64,000 nt of DNA, taken from assembly GCA_963556145.1 (NCBI GenBank), contig OY744462.1, positions 2,728,001 through 2,792,000 of the forward strand. The letters run 5' to 3'. Of this stretch, positions 33,831 through 43,800 are shown one piece after another. Every line of letters starts with the position of its first letter. Within the stretch, counting starts at the first letter, position 1. Source of the DNA: Hygrocybe punicea. Taxonomy: Eukaryota; Basidiomycota; Agaricomycetes; Agaricales; Hygrophoraceae. Both the position numbers and the translations under genes were made by a program. The notes beneath the pieces are model-generated. The model was given only the letters and a program-made list of their open reading frames with translations, did no database searches and was not told where the DNA came from.

Positions 33831-35244
33831 CCACCCACCGCCTCGTACCGCATCCCAGGACCACACATCATCCGTCGTGACGCCGTACAAGTAGTCCTCG
33901 CCGCCCTCGAGCCATCAACAACATGCCACGTCACTCGACATCATACCCACCATCCGAGGCCAACGACCGCCGCGTACAACCACCCCCACGTTCTCGTTCA
34001 CGCCCCCGCACCTCTGGATGGCCCTCACCTGTCCCAAACGACTTCGCTCTCGTCCCTCGTCGTCCCACGCAAGCGGCCACGTCACCCCCGTCGACCTCCA
34101 TTCTCGACCCCCAGCTGTCCCCGTCCTCGTCCACTCCCCTTCGACCACCTACGCCCTCGACCAACCCCATGACGCTCCTCAAGTCCGTTCGCGAGCCCAA
34201 ACAAAGCCCCCGTTGGGTTACGCCTGCGAAACTGTGACCACCGGCCGCCCAAACCCGTTCCACGACCCGACGAACCATTGTCAAATCCCCACACAACTAT
34301 CCGCCACGAAAGCATCACGAAGACGCCACCCGTATCACCCCAATCCATCACCCAGTCCACGTCGTCTCACCCGCCCACGTCATCCGCCCCGTCTCCAACA
34401 TCGCCCTACACCATACCGTCAGTATTGACCACTCATTTACCGCTTCCCCAAACTCCAGCACCCTCGAACGACCTCACGCAACCCCGACCCACGTCACGCA
34501 ACACCACGTCCCGTCGTATCCGCTCAAGTCATCCGCCTCTGTCGCCCAACGTCGTCCTATCCCGTACCGCCACACTCAACCACCTGTTTCCCACTCCCTC
34601 GACCTTTTGCCACCTCTAACGGTCCCTACATAGCCACGGTCGACCCCGCGCAGTTCCGTGTTCGCCTCCGTCGCCCCAAAAATGAGTCTCTCCGCTAGTC
34701 AAGACACCTCCGTTGTCGGATCTACCATCCGGAATGCCCCAAAACGCGTCGATGGCACCCGAAGCACAGACCTAACACCCTGCATGTCCATGCCGCCCCC
34801 GTCAGTGATCTAGCCTCATCGTCGTCACCATATGTACCCGACGTCAGACCCCACATCCGCCCTCTAACCCGTTCCTGTTCTCGACATAGCCACCACCGCA
34901 TTCCGTCAAAGCAAACACCCGACTACGAGTCCAGACGCGTTCCCATTACCCAACTATGATTCCGCGGCATCCGCTTCCGGTTCCGGCTCAATTTGAGCAG
35001 CGGTGCTCAATTTGAGCATCTGGTTCCGGTTCCGGTTTCACATCCCATACCCGCCACCTTCGCACCCCCATACCCACCGAACCCGACCCTACGAAAACCC
35101 GTCACCGTCCATCGGCATAAGAAATAGATAGATTAAATAAATAAAAAAGAAAGAAAAACGTCAGAGATAAAAGAAAGATAAAAAGAAATACACTCGTTCC
35201 CGACACACCCGACACCCGCATAATACACCCGACGTACCCGACAC

Positions 35245-35345
35245 ACCCGCTTATGAATCCGTCGCACTCAGCAAACCCGTTTACGAACCCGCCGCACCCG
35301 TTTACGAACCCGCCACACCCGCTTACGAACCCGACGCACCGCTTC
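35245..35345 (+). repeat. 21-bp tandem repeat
   Basis: About four to five units of roughly ACGAACCCGCCGCACCCGTTT inside the LTR element. Confidence 0.55.
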
Positions 35346-36234
35346 ACTCATTCCCCACGCACCCGACTCATCCGCTCACGCACCCGCATTCCACCTGTTG
35401 ACATCGCTGTAGAGGCTCCGGGCCCTCTGGACCCGAATCCTCTTCATATCCCACTTCGTCCTCGTCCATTCCCATTCACGTATCATCGATTCCGCCCGAT
35501 TCCGGTCTTTTCCGTCGATTCCGCTCCGGATTCCGCCTCCGGAATCGTTCATACTCAAGATGCGATGTCTCTAACGACCCGGAATCAGTACGTATATAGT
35601 TACATATGATATATCTTCGTTTCCCGTTACTTAGTACATAGCACCATTCCCCCTATACTCCGCTCCACCTCTCTACCATCAGTTACAGCCTTCGCTTGTA
35701 GTACATAGTTACTACAGCACAGGATCTCTCCCAGTAGTATAAAAGATGTACCCTTATACTACAACATATATATTATCATATCCCACCATATCATATTACA
35801 TCCTATCGTATTGCATCCCTTCAGTTCTACTTCTTAGTCCTCGCTTCGTATCATCTCATTAGTCTTCGTACTCCACTCCCTTCACTTCCCCTCTGATCCA
35901 GAACCCTGGATTCGGGTTGGATTGACTAGACTATAGACAATAAACTCCTCTGATCACTTCTTAGCTGATCACCCTTTCCGTAGATTCCCATTCGGGTCTA
36001 CAACCTCACTCGCCGTCACATCGCTCTCCGCTTTCCATGACCCACCGTTTCCGCCACCATTTCGACCCAGACACAACGTTCTCTGTCTCGGCTTCGATTC
36101 CCAACCCACCCGACTTTATATTTCAGTTCCATGGGGGAGAATGCTTCCCCACGGGTCCAAGCCGGTGCTGAACCGCCTAGTATAAGGCTGATTTCACATC
36201 CGTTGATTATCGCCCCCATATTAGTATTGACATA

Positions 36235-36430
36235 TCGAACCTCCGCCATCGTCTATCGAACCTCCGCCGCCATCTATCGAACCTCCGCCATCGTATATTG
36301 AACCTCCGTCGTCGTCCATCGAACCTCCGTTTTCGTCATATCGTATCGAACCTCCGCCATCGTATATCGAACCTCCGTCGTCGTCTATCGAACCTCCGTT
36401 TTCGTCATATCATATTGAACAACCACCGTC
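36235..36430 (+). repeat. About 20-bp tandem repeat (ATCGAACCTCCGYCRTCGT)
   Basis: Roughly eight to ten degenerate copies of ATCGAACCTCCGCCATCGT in a row, inside the LTR element. Confidence 0.7.
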
Positions 36431-36882
36431 GTCATATCATGTCTACCCCTACGCCACCATTTCCGCCACCCGTTGACACAGCCACCAAAGCCGCCGACCC
36501 TAACTTGACCCGCCTAGATCGTCTTTGTCATCCGCTTGTGTTTTATTTCGTTTCCGCTCCTGCCTTACTCGTCTCCGTCACCCGCCCCCAATCCTATGTC
36601 ACATTTAGTTTTATCCCGACTTGATTTCTATCGCGTCCCTTCCTTTCCGATCACCGGCATTTATGCCCTTTTATCTATTTTGCATTTCCGCTGCATATTT
36701 GTCCCACCGTTATAGCTTTCCGCTGTTTCCTTCATTTCCGCTTGGTTATATTGTCACTATAGTTTCTTTTCTATGTATTTCCGGACACCGGCATCACCCG
36801 CCTTTGTTCTCTGCCCTCCGACTCTCCACTAGTCACCACCCGCTCTCCCCCTTCGCATTGTCCACAACCCACCTCGTCCCGT

Positions 36883-37868
36883 TGTAGATGCGGGTTCTTG
36901 GTGGCTTCGGAACTATATAAAGAAATATATAATATAAAGATCCTAACCTGTGGGTGTCAGCGTAGAAGTGACTGGATAATTCAGTGTCGGGAATAGTAGT
37001 AAAAGGAAGTGAAAGTGAAATAAAAGTAAAGCCGCCGCATAAACGGGACTAATAACGACGAATCCGGCGATGAACGGAGTGAAAATGGATAAATGACGAT
37101 GAACCCGACGATGAACGGAGTGAAAACGGACTAATAACGATGAACCCGATGGTGAACGGACTGAAAACGAATGAACCCGACGATGCCGACGATGTCGGGT
37201 ACGACGGGTCGGGTCGGGTCGGGTCGGAAACGATGAATGAATATACGGGAACAATGAGGAAGACAACAAAGTAAACTATAAAAAGGCTAAGGAACTACGT
37301 GGACGAGCATTTGAAGGGATTTAAACGATTCTGACTATGAGGGAAACGGGGACTAAGGATATCTTATTTTGTACGGTCGTCGGGGACCGTTTTTATAGTA
37401 CAGGAAACAGTAATCTACTTTCGGACGTGTCTACTTCGGCCGATGGTAGGCTACAAAGAAAGGTTGGAATGGGGATGTGGAAAGGGGGGTTGCAAAGCAA
37501 CGAAGACAGGAAATGGAGGGGAAAACGAATATGCAAGGAAAAGATCTAGAAAGTCCTACATATCTCCGAAAGGACGATGGGATGCATAAATAAAGTAAAT
37601 CCGAAGTCGGGGATTGAGTCCGAAGAGATCCATCTCCTGGAATTGGAACTCCGAGGCGTTTTGAGGCTGCCGGATTTGGTCTGAGAGCGGCTGTGACGAA
37701 GTGGCATACGTCGGGTTATGTCGGTCACGTCGGGTCATGTCACGTCACGTCACGTCGGGTTGTGTCGGGTTACGTCGGGTTCGATTGCAAGTCGAATGGC
37801 GGCATCGGGTTGGTCCAGATTCGTGATATATTGATGATACGGACTCAGAGGGACGTCGACCCTCTACA
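36883..37868 (-). repeat. Solo LTR nested in the LTR element (reverse orientation)
   Basis: 986 bp of the same LTR family, reverse orientation, flanked by exact CCGT copies (36879-36882 and 37869-37872). About 100 bp longer than the other copies because a segment with GATGAACCCGATGGTGAACG-like units is reiterated around 37075-37180. Confidence 0.88.
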
Positions 37869-37977
37869 CCGTCGAACCCAATTCCACGACCACCACGTCG
37901 GCCTCATCTCACGCATCCGAGTCCCGAGTCCACGTAGTATCGACCAGGGATGGTCTTTATTTAAAGTACCCTGGAGA

Positions 37978-38873
37978 TGTAGAGGGTCGACGTCCCTCTG
38001 AGTCCGTATCATCAATATATCACGAATCCGGACCAACCCGTTGCCGCCATTCAACTTGCATTCGAACCCGACATAACCCGACGTGACGTGACGTGACGTG
38101 ACCCGACGTGACCGACGTAACCCGACACATGCCGCTTTGTGACGGCCGCTTTTGGGCTAAATCCGGCAGCCTCAAACGCCTCGGAGTTCCAATTCCAGGA
38201 GATGGATCTCTTCGGACTCAATCCCCGACTTCGAATTTACTTTATTTATGGATCCCCTCGTCCTTTTGGAGATATGTAGGACTTTCTAGATCTTTTCCTT
38301 GCATATTCGTTTTCCCCTCCATTTCCTGTCTTCGTTGCTTTGCAACCCCCCTTTCCACATCCCCATTCCAACCTTTCTTTGTAGCTTACCATCGGCCGAA
38401 GTAGACATGTCCGAAAGTAGATTACTGTTTCCTGTACTATAAAAACGGTCCCCGACGACCGTACAAAATAATATACCATTAGTCCCCATTTCCCTCATAG
38501 TCAGAACCATTTTAATCCCTTCAAATGCTCGTCCATGTAGACCCTTAGCTTTTTATAGTCCACTTCATCGTTTTTATCGTTGTTCCCGTATATTCGTTCA
38601 TTGTTTCCGACCCGACCCGACCTGACCCGCCGTACCCGACATCGTCGGCATCGTCGGGTTCTTCATTATTTGTCCGTTTTCACTCCATTCATCGCCGGAT
38701 TCGTCATTATTAGTCCAGTTTTACGCGGCGGCTTTACTTTTACTAACAATCCCTTTCTTTTACTACTATTCCCGACACTGACTTATCCACAGTCACTTCT
38801 ACGCTGACTACCCCTTGGTTAGGATTATTATTTCTTTATATAGTTCCGAAGCCACCAAGAACCCGCATCTACA
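37978..38873 (+). repeat. Right LTR
   Basis: 896 bp, same length as the left LTR. Ten substitutions and no indels were counted by eye between the pair. Confidence 0.9.
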
Positions 38874-39119
38874 ACGGATTTCTCCCGTTTCGCCGATCTT
38901 CACGTCCTCTGGATCCAAAACGCTGGAGCCGGCACTGGCCAAACACGAGCGGCTGAGCGCTCCCGAACTGACCCAGCAAAAAGGAGAGAACCATGCCGAC
39001 GCTGGAACGCCAAACGATGCCCCAACACTGCATCCACTTGCAACTACAAGCATGTTTGCGCAAAGTGCCAGTCCCCTCAGCATGCCTCCGTCGATTGCAA
39101 CATCCTCCAAAAACAGTAA
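38874..39119 (+). pseudogene. Gag of YR element A, piece 3 (zinc knuckle end)
   Basis: Continues gag in frame: DFSRFADLHVLWIQNAGAGT, a Cys/His knuckle region (CRRWNAKRCPNTASTC then HVCAKCQSPQHASVDC), stop TAA at 39117-39119. It overlaps the RT frame by one nucleotide shift, as common in DIRS-like elements. Confidence 0.75.
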
Positions 39120-40947
39120 GCCGTATTCCCTGTGTTCGCGATGTCCAAAATATGCTCGGGCTTTCGTCTGGAATGAATCCGGCGAGACCCGTCGGGTCAC
39201 TCTTTCTTTAGCAACCCACGGCATGCCTGCGCTTCCGTCTCCGCCTCTTGAAGAATTCGCCAACATTGCCGCCTTACGCACCATTGATGACAATCCGCAC
39301 CTTTTCGACATCGTCACCCCAATCAACATCTCTCATTTCCGTCGTTTACTCAGCTCCCACCCGAATCGGGACCTCGTCAACTCCATCTGCCGGGGACTGT
39401 ACGAAGGTTTCTGGCCCTGGGCGGAACATGACCCATCACGCCCGCTCACGTGGGACAATTCCGCGCGCATCTTACGAGACCAGGCTGAACAAGATTTTGT
39501 CCGGTCACAACGCGACAAGGAAGTCTCCCTTCGGCGTTTCTCTCCGGCGTTTGGGCCTGACCTCCTTCCCGGCATGCACGCCATCCCGATCGGAGTCGTG
39601 CCCAAGCCCGGAACCACAACCTTCCGGCTTGTCGTTGATCAGAGCGCTGAGCCTTTCTCCCTCAACTCACTCATTCCCCGAGACAAAGTTGCTGTCCCGC
39701 TTGATGACCTTCATCTTTTAGGCCACGCTCTTCTCCGGGTTCACGCTCTCCATGGTCCGCACGTCCATCTAATTGTCTTCAAGTCTGATGTATCCCAGGC
39801 CTACCGACGCCTTCCTATGCACCGCCTGTGGCAAATCCGTCAGGTCATCACCGTCGATGGCCTCCGGCACGTCGACCGCTGCAATAACTTTGGTAATCGC
39901 AGCGCCGGAAGTATTTGGGGAGCCTTCATAGGCCTTGTTATTTGGATCGCAATCTTTATCAAATCCATCGCCGATCTCTTCACTTATGTTGACGACACTT
40001 TCTCGTGGGAGTTCGAGGGCAATCTCCTTTGGTACGCACCCTTCCACAAGGCGTTGCCAGCCAAACAGGCGCGCCTCTTAATGCTGTGGGACGAAATCGG
40101 CCTGCCACACGATGAACCCAAGCAACTCGCCGGTCCGGTCTTACCTATCATCGGCTTCGATGTCGACCCTAACGCCATGACATTTACCATGGCCCCCGAC
40201 CGACGGGATGACCTTCTCGTCACCATTCGCAACTTCGCCCGTCCGGGTCGTCGACACCCTCTACATAATTTCCAATGGCTCGCTGGATGGATGAACTGGG
40301 CTTTGAATGTATACCCACTCTTACGCCCCGGGTTATCTGTCCTGTACTGCAAAATGGCTGGCAAGTCGCGACCGCATCAACTGATTTGGGTCAGTGTTGC
40401 GCTCTCCCGCGAACTCCTCTGGTTCGCTAGCCATCTGGAGTCCTCGTCCGGCATCCTTCTCCTTGAGTCCTTCTCTTGGGATGTTCCCGCGGCTGACGTT
40501 GTTCTCTTTGCTGACACCTCCTTCACCGGCCTCGGTTTCTGGTGCCCCGCACTGTCCATCGGTTTTCAGTGTGCAATCCCGGATCCTTCCTTCGACCGTA
40601 TCTTTTTCTGGGAAGCGCTCGCCGTCCTTTCCGCTCTCCACTGGTCGCTTCATGCCCTTCCATACACTCCCTGTCGTGTCGCCGTTTTCACTGACAACTC
40701 TAACACTGTAGACCTTTTCAATACTTTGCACGCCCAGCCGGCCTACAACCCAATTCTCATCACCGCTGTCGACCTTCTCCTCGCCTTTCATGCCGAGCTC
40801 CGCGTCTTCCATGTCCGCGGTACCGATAATGCTGTAGCGGATGTGCTTTCTCGCTTCCATAATACCGTGCTCCTTTCCTCTTTTCCCAACTTCCGCATCT
40901 GTACATTCCTACCCCCTCGACTGTCGCTGGGGGCCGATCCACGCTGA
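39052..40947 (+). CDS. Reverse transcriptase-RNase H of YR element A
   Basis: DIRS-type pol. The frame is open from inside the LTR, but the part upstream of 38874 is LTR sequence; the first ATG downstream in frame is 39052 (MFAQSASPLSMPPS), and translation may instead shift from gag. RT motifs: VVPKPGTTTFRLVVDQS, first catalytic Asp in VFKSDVSQAYRRLPM, the FGNRSAG region, and the YVDD box (FTYVDDTFSW). RNase H follows: VVLFADTSFTGLGFW, EALAVLSALHW, VAVFTDNSNTVDLF, and VRGTDNAVADVLSR. Stop-free with all key Asp/Glu present, so it was active until the gag insertions or is a recent copy. Confidence 0.88.
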   Translation: MFAQSASPLSMPPSIATSSKNSKPYSLCSRCPKYARAFVWNESGETRRVTLSLATHGMPALPSPPLEEFANIAALRTIDDNPHLFDIVTPINISHFRRLLSSHPNRDLVNSICRGLYEGFWPWAEHDPSRPLTWDNSARILRDQAEQDFVRSQRDKEVSLRRFSPAFGPDLLPGMHAIPIGVVPKPGTTTFRLVVDQSAEPFSLNSLIPRDKVAVPLDDLHLLGHALLRVHALHGPHVHLIVFKSDVSQAYRRLPMHRLWQIRQVITVDGLRHVDRCNNFGNRSAGSIWGAFIGLVIWIAIFIKSIADLFTYVDDTFSWEFEGNLLWYAPFHKALPAKQARLLMLWDEIGLPHDEPKQLAGPVLPIIGFDVDPNAMTFTMAPDRRDDLLVTIRNFARPGRRHPLHNFQWLAGWMNWALNVYPLLRPGLSVLYCKMAGKSRPHQLIWVSVALSRELLWFASHLESSSGILLLESFSWDVPAADVVLFADTSFTGLGFWCPALSIGFQCAIPDPSFDRIFFWEALAVLSALHWSLHALPYTPCRVAVFTDNSNTVDLFNTLHAQPAYNPILITAVDLLLAFHAELRVFHVRGTDNAVADVLSRFHNTVLLSSFPNFRICTFLPPRLSLGADPR

Positions 40948-41051
40948 ACCCGCTTGGCCGGTCCCGGCAGCCCACTCGGGTTGCCTGGACCCACGACCGT
41001 CTCGTTCATGAACGAGCCGTCGCCCTCGGTTTCTCTCTCGAACACTCTTCG

Positions 41052-41927
41052 ATGCTTGCCTACTCATCTGCACTACGTTCTTACATTTCCTTTTGCACCG
41101 CCCACCGTTTTTCTATCGCCCCCACACCTGAAACTCTTAGTTTTTTTACAGTATACATGTGCCACCACATCAAGCCCAACTCCGTTTCCGCCTACCTTTC
41201 CGGCATCTGCACCCAGCTTGAACCGTTCTACCCTGATGTCCAGTCCCATCGCCTTCATCCCCTCGTTACCCGGACCCTTCGCGGTTGTAAGAAAATGCGC
41301 ACCGTTGGTACCACCCGCAAACGCCCCCTCCTCCATTCCGAGCTTGTTTCCCTTTGCGACGTCTACCGCTCGTCCTCAGATCACGAAGACAAGCTCTTCC
41401 TCTCCCTCCTTCTTGTAGGCTTCCATGCCCTCACCCGTCTCGGCGAGTTGGTGTGGCCGGATAGCGCTTCTCTGCGCGATTACCGAAAAATAGTCATGCG
41501 GCACTCAGTAAAATTTTTTTCGGAAGGTTTTTCCTTCCATCTACCTGGGCATAAGGCCGACAGGCTGTTTGAAGGCAACACCATTCTCCTACGTCGACTA
41601 CCCGATCACGATGACCCTGTCTCTGCATTTGAAGCCTACCTCACATCCCGCGACCTTCTCTTCCCGCTCCACCCGGAACTCTGGCTCCGCCATGATGGCT
41701 CCATGCCCCTCCGCTCCTGGTTCCTTCACCATTTGCGTCTTCACTTCCCCTGCGAAGTCGCTGGCCAATCTCTTCGTTCTGGTGGGGCCACTGCTCTTGC
41801 TCGCGATGGCGTGTCCCTCGACCACATCCAAGCCATCGGCCGCTGGGCCTCCGACACTTTCCGCATTTACATCCGTCATCATCCTGCCCTCCTTGCCGCG
41901 CACCTTGCCCCTCGGGCCTCCTTTTAG
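41052..41927 (+). CDS. Tyrosine recombinase of YR element A
   Basis: Phage-integrase-fold recombinase that would insert the DNA copy in place of an integrase. The frame is already open upstream (through TRVAWTHDRLVHERAVALGF) and overlaps the end of pol, so the real start may be a frameshift before ATG 41052. Core-binding part: MLAYSSALRSYISFCTAHRF. Catalytic part: first Arg in ALTRLGELVWP; box II reads GQSLRSGGATALARDG (Gln in place of His before the second Arg); nucleophile Tyr in FRIYIRHHPALL. Gln at box II may be normal in this clade. Confidence 0.85.
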   Translation: MLAYSSALRSYISFCTAHRFSIAPTPETLSFFTVYMCHHIKPNSVSAYLSGICTQLEPFYPDVQSHRLHPLVTRTLRGCKKMRTVGTTRKRPLLHSELVSLCDVYRSSSDHEDKLFLSLLLVGFHALTRLGELVWPDSASLRDYRKIVMRHSVKFFSEGFSFHLPGHKADRLFEGNTILLRRLPDHDDPVSAFEAYLTSRDLLFPLHPELWLRHDGSMPLRSWFLHHLRLHFPCEVAGQSLRSGGATALARDGVSLDHIQAIGRWASDTFRIYIRHHPALLAAHLAPRASF

Positions 41928-42492
41928 TTTTTTGCTTTCATTTTACTTCCTATCCTATCACCTTTCTTCCTTTCTTCCTTTCTTCCCCCCCACCTCTCCC
42001 ACTTCATAGCCTTTTACGGTTCCTTACTGTAAAATACCAAAAAACGTCAATTATTACTCCTTTGGACCGTGCCGCTGTCTCAGGGCACAGTCGCGCTTCC
42101 TATCCCATTTCAGCCTTTCAAAAGGCGGCCTGTGTGATTAGTTCGGCAGTCATACTATAGCTGGACACCGGCCATGATATAACTGAGTTTGAAAATATAA
42201 CTAAGGACAAACAAATGTAACACAACCAAACATTCACAGTATCTGGCGGTTTGACGTCGCACGAGCTTGCAAGTGCGAGGAGAGCTAGGGCTTTGTAAGC
42301 GAGCCCAAATAGACTAATTGCCCGCGGAAATAGCATTGACGCGAGCAATTCCTCGTATATAGTTCCGCTGCCTTGTTTTTCTTTACCTCGTCTTTTCTCC
42401 CTCCTTCTTCACCTCCCATACCCGCATTCTCAGCATTCGTCCTTTCGTTTCTTTTCAATCTCCTTTTGTTACTCTTCTTATTACGATTCTCC
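41928..42492. other. Junction between YR elements A and B
   Basis: About 565 bases with no gene. It should contain the 3' end of A and the 5' terminal repeat and promoter of B. No repeat shared with 29240-29620 or 49510-49950 was recognised by eye. Confidence 0.5.
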
Positions 42493-43800
42493 ATGACTTA
42501 CAATCCCCCTCCTCCCCCTGCCACGAACAAAGACGTTTCTTCTCTTGTTAGTGATAGTACGAATGCTCTGAATATTGCTCTTAGGGAGAACAAGGCCAGG
42601 AAGGCTCGAAATGCTCTCCGTCAATCACAGAGGGACGATCCAGGCACCTCTCTTGCCGTGGACGACAATGAACCTCTTCTAGATCTCCCCGACGACGTGC
42701 ATATAATCAACGTGGACGATCACCTTTCCACCACGTCTCACCCATCCACCCCTCTGCCTAATCCCGACATGAGTTCCTTCTTATCTGCTATTATGGCGCT
42801 GACTCCTCGATCTAAAAAAGCAGTTGCCCTGCTATGCAACGAGAAGTCCGATAAGAACGACATGGACATAGACAAGAACCCTGCACCGAAGATTATCTTT
42901 TCTTCTGAGAAGGAGTGTCCCAATCCGCCCCGCACCTCTGTCGCCTTCAAAGTCCATCCTCTTGTTGTCAAACTCGCCGAGGCAAACTTTCATATTCCTC
43001 TCTCCATGTTCACGTCCGCTTCTACTGACTTACTTTGGAAAAACTCGACTACTCTGTCCATGAAGAAGATCATGCTTTCGTCAGGCATCAAGTACATGAT
43101 CATCGACCCTGCTCAGTTCCCTAACGAAGACAAAATCCTTATTCCGGAATTCCACGAGGCTTACCAGAACCTACTGGAGTTCCAGAAGCAGTATGGTGAT
43201 GAAAGATTTTACCAGCGTTCTCACAACCACTATCATTTCCTTTGCTCTACAGCTCACTTTTCTCAGAACTTTCGAGCGATCAGAAAATTTGATAAGGATG
43301 TCTGCCAAGAATCCGCTTATGACCCGAAGGAGTTCAACAAGGATCTGTACCTCATGAAGTTCGAGGTCACGAAAGCGGAGGTATTTCGTGATGAACAGCA
43401 TGAGGAGATCGATCGATTGCGTCGCGGATTACCCGGTCTCGACCGTGTCGACAAGTCTCGCGACCGCATTCACCCATACTCAAACAGGTCATCCCCTTCA
43501 AAAGCCCTCGACTTGAAGCCCTTTCCCACAGGCAAGGCCGGTTCCACTGTCACCGCCACTTGCCTTATCTGCGGACGGTCAGGTCACCGCTTCACGGCAT
43601 GTACGTACATCACGACCGAGAAAGGCACCCAAGTCTGGTCAAAGTGGCACGACAAATCTTTCACCGCTCGCATCTCCAGCACTCTCCTCTGCATCAACTG
43701 GAACATCTTCGGCAAATGTTCCAAACCCCACCCTTCCCATCACGTCTGTTCCATCTGTGGCGTCTCCGACCACCATGCCAGCTCTCGTTCCTGCACTTGA
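42493..43800 (+). CDS. Gag-like protein of YR element B
   Basis: ATG at 42493 (MTYNPPPPPATNKDVSSLV) chosen over an in-frame upstream ATG, which would add a Phe/Leu-rich stretch. Helical N-terminus (ALRENKARKARNALRQSQRD), a globular middle (AFKVHPLVVKLAEANFHIPL to LLEFQKQYGDERFYQRS), then two nucleic-acid-binding knuckles: CLICGRSGHRFTAC and CINWNIFGKC...HVCSICGVSDHHASSRSC. Stop at 43798-43800. Uninterrupted. Confidence 0.78.
   Translation: MTYNPPPPPATNKDVSSLVSDSTNALNIALRENKARKARNALRQSQRDDPGTSLAVDDNEPLLDLPDDVHIINVDDHLSTTSHPSTPLPNPDMSSFLSAIMALTPRSKKAVALLCNEKSDKNDMDIDKNPAPKIIFSSEKECPNPPRTSVAFKVHPLVVKLAEANFHIPLSMFTSASTDLLWKNSTTLSMKKIMLSSGIKYMIIDPAQFPNEDKILIPEFHEAYQNLLEFQKQYGDERFYQRSHNHYHFLCSTAHFSQNFRAIRKFDKDVCQESAYDPKEFNKDLYLMKFEVTKAEVFRDEQHEEIDRLRRGLPGLDRVDKSRDRIHPYSNRSSPSKALDLKPFPTGKAGSTVTATCLICGRSGHRFTACTYITTEKGTQVWSKWHDKSFTARISSTLLCINWNIFGKCSKPHPSHHVCSICGVSDHHASSRSCT

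Larger units (their letters stand above)
32375..36882 (+). other. Interior of the LTR element, no coding capacity recognised
   Basis: 4.5 kb, C-rich on the + strand. Long open frames here (for example 32907-33638) are Pro/Ser/His-rich and change frame from repeat to repeat, so they look like composition artefacts. It holds three tandem arrays (33160-33830, 35245-35345, 36235-36430) and a likely primer-binding site at 32377. Confidence 0.65.
31479..38873 (+). mobile_element. LTR retrotransposon, non-autonomous, with direct 896-bp LTRs
   Basis: 7,395-bp element inserted in gag A, flanked by exact 4-bp copies ACGG at 31475-31478 and 38874-38877. LTRs 31479-32374 and 37978-38873 run TGTAGAG...CATCTACA in direct orientation. 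Two bases after the left LTR is TGGAGCCCACCGCGAGG, a plausible tRNA primer-binding site, so orientation is +. The interior (32375-37977) shows no gag, protease, RT or integrase in any frame; it is C-rich with several tandem arrays and a nested solo LTR. It must have moved with enzymes supplied in trans. No convincing polypurine tract precedes the right LTR. Confidence 0.85.
29626..41927 (+). mobile_element. YR retroelement A (DIRS/Ngaro-like), interrupted
   Basis: Coding core of a tyrosine-recombinase retroelement: gag (three pieces), reverse transcriptase plus RNase H, then tyrosine recombinase, in overlapping frames. Removing the solo LTR at 30236-31111 and the LTR retrotransposon at 31479-38873, each with one copy of its target duplication, leaves a continuous stop-free gag frame. 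Terminal repeats of the element itself were not identified, so outer limits (perhaps from 29240 to about 42120) are open. It lies directly against the Harbinger element on the left and YR element B on the right. Confidence 0.82.

Noticed and set aside
32907..34620. Several long Pro/Ser/His-rich ORFs as genes
   Set aside because: They sit in C-rich tandem repeats, overlap in several frames and show no domain.
38815..39051. RT gene starting at 38815
   Set aside because: That start lies in the LTR; the open frame through the LTR end is accidental. The real pol begins by frameshift from gag or at 39052.
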